Assembly (NCBI GenBank): GCA_026770585.1
Contig: MU646557.1
Span: 229,742-249,352, forward strand
Source: Baffinella frigidus
Taxonomy: Eukaryota; Cryptophyceae; Cryptomonadales; Baffinellaceae
Direction: 5' to 3'
Length of the DNA: 19,611 bases
A program made the position numbers and the translations under genes. The notes under the pieces are model-generated. The model did not search any database. It saw only the letters and a list, made by a program, of their open reading frames with translations, and was not told where the DNA came from. The first letter of the stretch is position 1. The number at the start of each line of letters is the position of its first letter. Positions 7,979 through 15,507 of this stretch are shown one piece after another.

Positions 7979-8100
7979 TACAGGAGTACCTCGCTCATAA
8001 GAAACCGCCCCCCCCTAGGGCCCTGCAGTAGGCCCATGCCTGGGGCCTCATGGTGGCCCTGGGGGGGGGGCGGTTTCTTATGGGCGAGGTACCCCCTGTA
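7979..8100. mobile_element. CAGGGG-type foldback MITE, copy 4
   Basis: TACAGGAGTACCTCGCTCAT at the left pairs with GGGCGAGGTACCCCCTGTA at the right. The arms of about 40 bp are nearly perfect, with CCTAGG and poly-C/poly-G at the inner ends. It lies directly after the dispersed repeat fragment 7911-7977. Confidence 0.87.
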
Positions 8101-8170
8101 TCGCTCGAAGCCGATGGCGTGTGATGGCGCGTGCACAACGCCGCCTCCCCCGCGCCTTGCGCTCTGGCGA

Positions 8171-8291
8171 TACAGGGGTACCTCGCTCATAAGAAACCGA
8201 CCCCCCCTAGGACCACCGTAGGGCCCTAGGGGTAGGCCTACTGTAGGGTCGTAGGGGGGGTGCGGTTTCTTATGAGCGAGGGACCCCTGCA
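8171..8291. mobile_element. CAGGGG-type foldback MITE, copy 5
   Basis: TACAGGGGTACCTCGCTCAT pairs with ATGAGCGAGGGACCCCTGCA. The right arm carries two substitutions. It is one of three copies within 600 bp. Confidence 0.87.
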
Positions 8292-8458
8292 TCTGGGGAC
8301 ACAGTCCCGTGTAGGACGACCGGAGTGACTTTACCCCCAGATGCACGAGCGCGCACCCGGCTCAACACCAGCAGATCTATTGTCGCTTATTGACTTTGTT
8401 GACGAGTGAAAATGCACGGCGCAGAAAGTAGGCGAGCGAAGTGCGTCAATGGAGCATC

Positions 8459-8620
8459 CTAGCTCTGTCCCACTTCGATCTGGGCTCGCCATTATTTCAC
8501 CCCCCCAAAAATTTCACAGGTGAATTTCATGGGGTGTGTGTCAAAATTTACCTGCGAAATTTCGGGGGGGGGGCGAAATAATGGCGAGCCCGAATTTACT
8601 GGGACAGAGGTAGGCATCCC
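8459..8620. mobile_element. Foldback element, CTAGCTCTG family
   Basis: Left CTAGCTCTGTCCCAC...GGGCTCGCCATTATTTC pairs with right GAAATAATGGCGAGCCC...GGGACAGAGGTAG. Inner arms AAATTTCACAGGTGAATTT and AAATTTACCTGCGAAATTT pair as well. The whole unit forms one long hairpin. Confidence 0.85.
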
Positions 8621-8633
8621 CCACGCCGGTCAC

Positions 8634-8731
8634 CGCATCGGATCTAATCGGGGGCTTGTCGCGTAGTCGGTAGGGTTGGCCTCGCCGCTGTTGCGCGAGT
8701 ACGGGTTTGTGACCTTGTACCTCACACCCAC
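8634..8731 (-). CDS. Probable downstream exon of the secreted GGGW protein (GVRYKV exon)
   Basis: It is open between acceptor TCGACAG|GTGGGT and donor CG|GTGACC, entering in phase 0 and leaving in phase 2. It encodes 32 residues including VGVRYKVTNPYSRNS and NPTDYATS. The pattern GV-x-YKV ... PTD parallels the 13570-13662 exon (GVAYKVSD ... SPTDNWKYE). It may therefore belong to a second copy of that domain in the same gene, or to a tandem paralogue. No later exon or stop was identified. Confidence 0.5.
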
Positions 8732-8765
8732 CTGTCGAGACACGTGGGTTAGCACGCCATACGTT

Positions 8766-8869
8766 ATCCCTTAAGTGGCCAGTAGGCGCATACGCCCTAC
8801 CGTAGGGCCCTAGGACCTGCCTAGGAACTCTTGCGGGTCAATTTTGACCCCCTGGCCACTTCAGGGATA
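8766..8869. mobile_element. ATCCCTTAAGTGGCCA foldback element
   Basis: ATCCCTTAAGTGGCCAGTAGG at the left pairs with CTGGCCACTTCAGGGAT at the right. The inside holds GGGTCAATTTTGACCC, a local palindrome. It is the most complete copy of this family in the window. Confidence 0.85.
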
Positions 8870-8928
8870 ACCCCAGAACGCCTGACCTAGATGCCTTGAG
8901 CTTCAGTGCCTATGCAAGAGCCCTTGAG

Positions 8929-9011
8929 TGGCCAGTAGGCTCATACGCGGGCCCTACGACCTACCTAGGGCGAGTTAGGGTGAATATTCACCCTATGGGC
9001 ACTTGAGGGAT
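8929..9011. mobile_element. ATCCCTTAAGTGGCCA-family foldback, diverged
   Basis: CCCTTGAGTGGCCAGTAGGC is answered by TATGGGCACTTGAGGGAT. The core GGGTGAATATTCACCC is palindromic. It is only about 60 bp from the previous copy. Confidence 0.78.
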
Positions 9012-9059
9012 GTCGTCTTGCGCACGACCGTGGCAAGGCGCTCTGGCAGACAATCTCAC

Positions 9060-9169
9060 TACAGGGGTACCTCGCTAATACGAAACCGCCCCCACTAGGA
9101 CCCTACAGTAGGCCTATAGGGTGGTCCTAGGGGGGGGGGGCAGTTTCTTATGAGCGAGGTACCCCTGTA
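9060..9169. mobile_element. CAGGGG-type foldback MITE, copy 6
   Basis: TACAGGGGTACCTCGCTAAT pairs with ATGAGCGAGGTACCCCTGTA. TA lies at both ends, and the core CCTACAGTAGGCC is intact. Confidence 0.87.
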
Positions 9170-9624
9170 TGGCGGACAATGTCTCTAGCTGTCAGGACGC
9201 ACGACGCAAGCACGACGCATCTTTGTCCCCTTGAGGCTTCACCCTGAGGAGGGCGCCAATGCACTAGGCAACGAGGGGGCTTTCTGGAAGGGACGGCGTG
9301 CTCCGATGAGAAGAGGCCAGTGTGTAGGATTGCTGATCGCTCATTCCTGAACCCTAACACGCCTCAACCCTGACCGCATCCCTTCAATTGTAAACCCTCC
9401 ACCCCAAGTGCGCATAGCGGATGGGGTGCAAAGAATCACCGGCAAAGAACCAGGGCAGCAAAGAATCACGCAGAGGCGAAGGTTGCCCTACGCTCTCCTG
9501 CGGCGTACCGCAGTCAATACCGTAGGCTTAACGACCCTCAACATATGCAGATACCCGATGAACGTGGCTTTGAGGGCGGAAGGGGGAAGCACAGAATCAC
9601 AAATGGGGCGAAGGTTTCACTCAC

Positions 9625-9684
9625 CGAGGTCAGCTTGAACGTCGTGTGCCTGTACCTGCCACACGCACCCTCCAGCGTTACAGA
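9625..9684 (-). CDS. Probable 60-bp exon of the secreted GGGW protein (LEGACGRYR exon)
   Basis: It lies between acceptor GTGCAG|TCTGTAACG and donor TCG|GTGAGT, phase 0 to 0. It encodes 20 residues including SVTLEGACGRYRHTTFKLTS. Its phase matches both the 11825 exon upstream and the 8731 exon downstream. A partial copy of its 5' part with the same acceptor lies at about 9794-9835. I do not recognise the peptide as a domain on its own. Confidence 0.5.
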
Positions 9685-9793
9685 CTGCACCCACCATCTG
9701 AACGCTACATAATCTACTTTGGCGTCCTCACAACCTTGCGTCCTGAGGTGCCCTTAGAGGCTAGATACCCACACAGCTTGCTGCACAGCCTGT

Positions 9794-9835
9794 TCCTGCC
9801 GCACGCACCCTCCAGAGTTACAGGCTGCACTCACC
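9794..9835 (-). pseudogene. Partial copy of the LEGACGRYR exon
   Basis: Acceptor AGTGCAG is followed by a frame reading PVTLEGACGRNR, which diverges after about 12 codons from the 9625-9684 exon. No matching GTGAGT donor follows. It is best read as an exon-edge duplicate. Confidence 0.5.
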
Positions 9836-10159
9836 ACGCTTGCTTTAGGTCCTTCAGGTCCTTCGAGCTCCCAACATAGGCGGACACTGGCACACACTTC
9901 CCAATGTGAGGACGGAGTTCTAGGAAGGCCCCCCCCCGTAATAGATCCACCCCCGAATACACGAGATAATGCGTCTCCTTGCCTAGGACGCCTTATTTAA
10001 ATACGTCTGATTTAACTTATATTAACACGGGTTCAATAAGGCGCACCACACCCACGCTACCAACGCACCCAGCATTCAACGAAGCACGCCTCGGGTTTCT
10101 CGAAAATCAGGACACGCACCATCCCTAGGTGCCCAACACACGCCGGGGGAGCACGGGAT

Positions 10160-10460
10160 ACAACAGGGTGTAGGGTGTAGGGTGTAGGGTTTAGGGTTTA
10201 GGGTTCAAGGTCCAGGGTTCAGGGTACAGGTTTGAGTGTTGCGGGTTGCGGGTTGCGGGTTTACGCTTTAGCAGTGTAGGGAAAAACCCTGGTCTAGGGG
10301 CCTCACGGCCCACCGTAGCCAATATCGAAGGCTCAACTACCCTGAATTCAGGCATCGTCCGTATGAACACGCCGGGGGAGCAAGGGCGACAAAACGGTTT
10401 CAGGTTTCGGGTTTCGGGTTTCGGGTCTAGGGTCTAGGGTTCAAGGTTCAGGGTTCAGGG
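10160..10460. repeat. Telomere-like TTTAGGG-variant tracts
   Basis: GGGTGTAGGGTGTAGGGTTTAGGG lies at 10167-10210, GGGTTGC variants follow to 10262, and TTTCGGG/CTAGGGTTCAGG to 10460. They are G-rich on plus, so C-rich on the sense strand of the minus-strand gene. Confidence 0.85.
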
Positions 10461-10520
10461 GGGCACCCGTTCTCCTTGAAGCTAGTCCCGGCAGTGCGGC
10501 CCGGCCCCATCGACTCCAAA

Positions 10521-11145
10521 ATGTCGACCCCTTCGGCCGACGCGCCTTTCCCGACACACCAGCCCCCCTGCGGATGAGAGAATTTCGCCTTGAATTCAAG
10601 GTGAAAAGGTCCGGAATTTCGCCTTGGATTCAAGGTGAAAAGGTCTTGCCTCGCTGCTAAGTGGCCGTGTCGACCCCTTCGGCCGACGCGCCTTTCCCGA
10701 CGCACCAACCCCCCTGCAGCCACGCACCGTTGCAGGGTTGAGCGGCAGCCTCATGTGGTGTTGGGGTGAGAACAGTCCCCCTGCAATCGTTCTTTTTTTG
10801 GCGTTTGGGCAGTAGTTTTGCAGGGCATTCGCGGACGAGAATACACGGTTGCCGTGCCCACTCCCTCTGCCTTTCCCGACACATCAGCCCCCTTGCAGAC
10901 GCAATTTGCTTTACTGAAGAAGAAGTATACTGAGCTGGGAATACATAAACACCCAAACCTGTAGCCCCACTGCAATAATTGTTTGGCGTTTAGGACCTAG
11001 TTTTTTTCAAGGCATTCGCGGAAGGGAATACACGGCTGCCATGTTGTTTCGATCTGTGATAAACGCACGTTTCTCTTTCCTGGAATCACGTGCCGTTCCA
11101 GGGTTATGCGGCTGCCTCGTATGGTGGAGTGAGGAGAGAGATTTG
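10521..11145. repeat. Patchwork of direct repeats and palindromes
   Basis: GTCGACCCCTTCGGCCGACG with its flank occurs at about 10523 and 10668. A 30-bp unit containing the palindrome CCTTGAATTCAAGG lies at 10579-10611 and again, one base changed, at 10615-10647. GCATTCGCGGA...GAATACACGG occurs at about 10827 and 11011. A CGTTGCAGGGTTGAGCGGC-like unit recurs at about 10727 and 11094. I found no exon here. Confidence 0.75.
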
Positions 11146-11194
11146 GGAGAAGGTTTGGTTCCCCGCAGCGGCCCGCCTCGAACAGCAGGGACTC

Positions 11195-11485
11195 TCTCTA
11201 TTTCTCTGTCTCTTTCTCTGTCTCTCTTTCTCTCCCCCCCTCCCTCCCTCCCTCTCTCTCTCTCTCTCACACACACACCCACTCTCTCTCTCTCTATCTA
11301 TCTCTCTCTTTCTCTCTCCCTCTCTCCCTCTGATCGACTTTGCTGGAGAGGGCGCCCGGGACTCTCTGTCTGCCTGTCTCTGTCTCTGTCTCTGTCTCTC
11401 TCTCACACACACTCACTCACCCCCCCCCTCTCTATCTTTATATCTATCTTTATATCTCTCCCTCTGACTGACTTTGCTGGAGAGG
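11195..11485. repeat. (CT)n tracts with repeated end motif
   Basis: CT and CTCTGT microsatellites, with short CACACA stretches, are interrupted twice by ACTTTGCTGGAGAGGGC (11337-11353 and 11471-11487). A variant occurs at 11769-11785. The plus-strand open frame across this zone is an artefact of a stop-free dinucleotide repeat. Confidence 0.9.
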
Positions 11486-11583
11486 GCACCCCCCTCAACC
11501 CCCTCAACCCAAACCCTCAACCGGACCCTCCAAACTCCAACCCCGAAACCCTCAACGCCAACCCCCGAACCCCACACCCTCAC

Positions 11584-11640
11584 CTGCGCAGCCGTCTGAT
11601 TGCAGAACTTGTCCCCGGCGTCCGCCCGGTAGTCACCTCG
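11584..11640 (-). pseudogene. Truncated duplicate of exon 7 (YRADAGDKFC)
   Basis: It matches the last 17 or so codons and the donor CAG|GTGAGG of the exon at 11825-11897. The 5' part is replaced. If used with the same phase, the junction would read TGG followed by TGA, so it cannot substitute for exon 7. It is separated from exon 7 by a (CT)n unit that is itself repeated. Confidence 0.7.
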
Positions 11641-11649
11641 AAAAGCAGG

Positions 11650-11651
11650 GA

Positions 11652-11683
<32 letters not shown>

Positions 11684-11760
11684 GTCTGTCTGTCTCTGTC
11701 TCTGTCTCTGTCTCTGTCTCTCTCTCTCACACACACTCTCTCTATCTCTCAAACTCTCCC
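11650..11760. repeat. (CT)n/(CTGT)n microsatellite
   Basis: Long CT, CTGT and CTCTGT runs end in CACACACTCTCTC. They belong to the duplicated unit that also carries exon 7. Confidence 0.95.
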
Positions 11761-11824
11761 TCTGGTTCATTTTGCTGGAGAGGGCGGGCCCCGAAACCTC
11801 ACACCCTCACTCCCAAACCCTCAC

Positions 11825-12031
11825 CTGCGCAGCCGTCTGATTGCAGAACTTGTCCCCGGCGTCCGCCCTGTAGTGGTCTGTCAACGTATCTCCGCACCTA
11901 GGATTTAGTATTTCGGGGTTAGGGTTTCGGCAAATTGTTTCGTTTGCAGCGTCGTCGATTTTCTGTGGAGTGAAAGTCAGGAGTTTGGGGGGGGGCTGGA
12001 TCGGCGACCTGTCTCTCTCTCTCTCTCTCTG

Positions 12032-12073
<42 letters not shown>

Positions 12074-12267
12074 TCTCTCTCCCTCTCGCTGTCTCTGTCC
12101 TTCTCTCTCTCTCGCGCTCTCTCTCTCTGATTGAATCGGCGACCGCCAGGCCCAGCACTGGGTCGGTCTGCGCTCGAAAAATAGGGTGGGGGAACGGTTG
12201 AAGGCGGCGCACCACTCGTTTCAGGTCTTGAAACAGCCGCGCGAGTTCCCCTCAATGCTCTCTTGCG

Positions 12268-12312
<45 letters not shown>

Positions 12313-15300
12313 TCTCTCTCTCTCTTTCTCTCTCTCCCTCTCGCTCCCTCTCTCTGATTGCGGCGCACCACTCGTTGCAGGTCTTGAAGCAGCCGCGCGA
12401 GTTCCCCTCGATGCCGCTCACGAAAAACCCGAAGCCGTACTCCGAGGCCTCATCGCACACCACCACCTTCGAGGGGTTGAGGGCGGGTTAGGCTTTTGGG
12501 CTTCACTGTTTTGGGTTTTTAGAGTTTTGAGTTTTTCATCACTATATATATTTTTAGGTTCAGGGTTCAGGGTTACCTTGTGCTTCAGGGTTTAGGGTGA
12601 CCTCGTAGGGTTTAGGGTTACCTCGTACAAGGGTTCAGGGTTCAGGGGTGCCGATGCTCACGAAAAACCCGAAACCGTATTCCGAGGCCTCATCGCACAC
12701 CACCACCTTTGAGGAGTTCAGGGTTTAGGGGTTAGGGTTAGGGCCTTCAGGGCTGGTTAGCCGCTTGGGCTTCAGGGTTTTATGCTTTGAGTTTTTTTCA
12801 ATAGTAGTTGTTTTTTGGTTTTTAAAGTAGTTTTTTTTTTTGGTTTTTGAGGGAACTTGAAACCGTAACTCCGTCGCACACCACCACCTTGTCGGAGTTT
12901 ATGGGTTGAGGGTTAGGGCTTTTGGGGCTTGTTAGGCACTTTGGTTTTAGTTTTTTCATAGTTTTTATAATTTTTTTTTGGGGTTTAATGGGGGTTTCTA
13001 AGGTTCAGATTTTTTTTTTTCGCGCGAGTTCCCCTCGATGCCGCTCACGAAGAATCCGAAGCCTTACTCCGAGGCTTCATCGCACACCACCACCTTTGAG
13101 GGGTTTCGGGTTTAGGGGTAAGGGTTCAGGTTTTAGGGTTTGGGGCTTTGGGGTTCAGGGTTGAGGGTTTGAGGTTTGGGTTTTAGGATCTAGGGCCTTG
13201 AGAGCGGTTTAGCCGCTTGGTTTTCAGGGTTTCAGGGATTCAGAATTTTAGAGTTTTGAGAGAACCCGAAGCCGTATTCCGAGGCCTCGTCGCACACCAC
13301 CACTTTGTCAGGGTTTCGGGTTTCGGGTTTCGGGTTTCGGGTTTCGGGTTTCGGGTTTAGGGTTTATGGTTTGGGGGTTTAGGGGTTTATGGTTTATGGT
13401 TTATGGTTTATGGTTTATGGTTTATGGTTTATGGTTTAGGGTTTAGGGCCTTTAGGGCTGGTTAGCCGCTTGGGTTTCAGGGTTTTACAGTTTTAGGATT
13501 TTAGATTTTTTGTTTCAGTTCAGGGTTTAGGATTAACTCGTACTTGAGGGGTTCAGGGTTAGGGGTTACCTCGTACTTCCAGTTATCCGTGGGCGAGACG
13601 ACCCCTGCGTCCGAGACCTTGTACGCCACGCCGCGCCCTTTCCAGTAGTCGCTCGCCCGCTTCTGCCGAGCGCCACACTCCTCAGGAGTTTGACCATCAA
13701 AATGGCAACCGTGAAATTACCGGGGTTGCCACAAAACCTCGCCGCAATATCCAGACTCTGGGCAAAACGGCACGCGACGCCCGTTTCCCCCAGACTCCAG
13801 TTGTCTCAAGACTGACTCTGTGCACGCCTCCTCAGTTTGACCATCAAAAGGTGTCGGAGGGCCCCATCAGCGCACGCGACGCCCGTTCCCCCCTCCAGCT
13901 CCAGTTGTCAACACTGACTGTGCACGCCTCCTCATGGGGCAAAATGGCACGCAAAACAGCCGGTTTCCTCCCAGCTCCAGTGCCAACACTGACTGTGCAC
14001 GCCTCCTCAGAAGCAGCGCACCACCGAAGGAAAAAAATGAAGGAGACAGGAAAGATCGCTGCTCCCACAGACCGTTCCGCGGGGCAGCGAGCGAGAGGGC
14101 GTGTCCTGTCTGCGCGCTAGAGAACACCAGCTCAGTGCACCATCATTGGACAGTGCGGACCACCGCAGGAATGGCCCGCCTCAGGACAGATATCCCCGAG
14201 GCACCATGAGAGAGTGAGACCCGCCTCGGGAATGGCGTGAGCGGCCCGCCTCAGGACAGATCGGCCCGAGGCAGCGCTGCGTCACCACGCCAGGCTCTTG
14301 AGTAGGGTATTCCAGGGTCGTGCTTGGAGCCATTGGGTCGTTCTTGGAGCCGCTTTCTACTAAACCTTGACTTTTGAATACCATTTTTCCTTGGAAAAAT
14401 GACTTTTGAATACCCCCCTCCCTCCAGCCCTGCGTCATCGCAGCATCACTCACGCCTCCAAACCGCGCAGGAACCGTGACGTGGAAACACAAGGAGGAAA
14501 TTGATGGATCGCAAGTGGAGACAGGCGGAGGAGGGTACCGACCAAGGTATCAATGCGGGCAGGAATGTCGCCTCCAAACCGCGCAGGAACCAGCACGTGG
14601 ACACACGAGGCGGAGCCAGATGGATCGCACGCGGAGACAGACGGAGGAGGGCGCTGACCGAGGTATCAATGCGGGCAGGAATCTCCCAGAGCCCACCCGT
14701 CTGGTCCCCGGTCGCCACAGACCCCCCGAACGCCTCGCGCCCCGTGCTGTCGGTCCTGTCGGGTTGGTGCACCTCGAACCGCCGCTGCAGCTCCATTAGC
14801 TCCGAATACTGCGGTTTTGGGTTTTGATTTTCGGGTTTTGGAACTGCGCGGGTTCGGGGACGCGACAGGGTGTTATCCGGTACCGATCGGACACGCCAGG
14901 TAGTTATTGCGCGGCAAATCCCTGGAAACGGCCGTTGCCAGGGATTGTAACGGCCGTCTGGTCCCCGGTCGCCACAGACCCTCCGAACGCCTGGTGTCCC
15001 GTGCTGTCGGTCCTGTCGGGTTGGTGCACTTCGAATTTCCGCTGCAGCTCTAGCAGCTCCGAGTACTGCGCGGGTTCGGGGACGCGACAGGGTGTTATCC
15101 GGTACCAATTGGATACGACAGGTAGTTATTGCGTTTTAAATCCTGGAAACCGCGCCGGAGGCCTTCGAAACCGCAAAGGCCTCGCGCCAGGCGTTTAGGG
15201 CTACTTAGCCGCTTGGGTTTCAGCGTTTTAGTGTCCGGGTTGGTACACTCGGAAATTCCACTGCAGCTCTTGCAGCTCCGAGTACTGCGGGGAGGGGTTT

Positions 15301-15475
15301 GGATTTTGGGATGTGGGTTTTGGGTTTTGGGTTTTGGGTCCAGGGTTTTTGGTTTCGGGTTCCGGGTTTCGGGTTTCGGGTTTCGGGTTCGAATTTCGGG
15401 TTTAGGTTTTCGAATTTCGGGTTTCGGGTTCGAATTTCGGGTTTCGGTTTTCGGTTTTCGGTTTTCGGGTTCGAA

Positions 15476-15507
<32 letters not shown>

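Larger units (their letters stand above)
12480..13569. repeat. Telomere-like intron array studded with exon-edge fragments
   Basis: TTTAGGG-variant DNA lies between exons 13662-13570 and 12466-12369. It includes homogeneous blocks of GGGTTTC (13312-13362) and GGTTTAT (about 13387-13436). Exon 6 fragments lie at 12651-12711, 12853-12892, 13021-13100 and 13259-13312. Donor-like TACGAGGT(A/C)ACCC words (minus strand) lie near 12571, 12597 and 12618. Confidence 0.85.

Noticed and set aside
7815-8346. Proline/arginine-rich frames on both strands
   Set aside because: They lie across palindromic MITEs and repeat the element sequence. There is no family similarity.
4500-9900. CRISPR-like array from the recurrent short words
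   Set aside because: Copies are irregularly spaced, palindromic and of differing length, in a eukaryotic intron/repeat context. They are MITE and dispersed-repeat copies.
11041-11901. 286-residue plus-strand open frame, Ser/Leu-rich
   Set aside because: It is produced by (CT)n microsatellites that lack stops. It runs antisense through exon 7 of the minus-strand gene and has no conserved motif.
14446-15108. 220-residue minus-strand frame
   Set aside because: It links out-of-frame copy b to in-frame copy a of a duplicated exon through a telomere-like insert. The conserved reading of copy b is in another frame.
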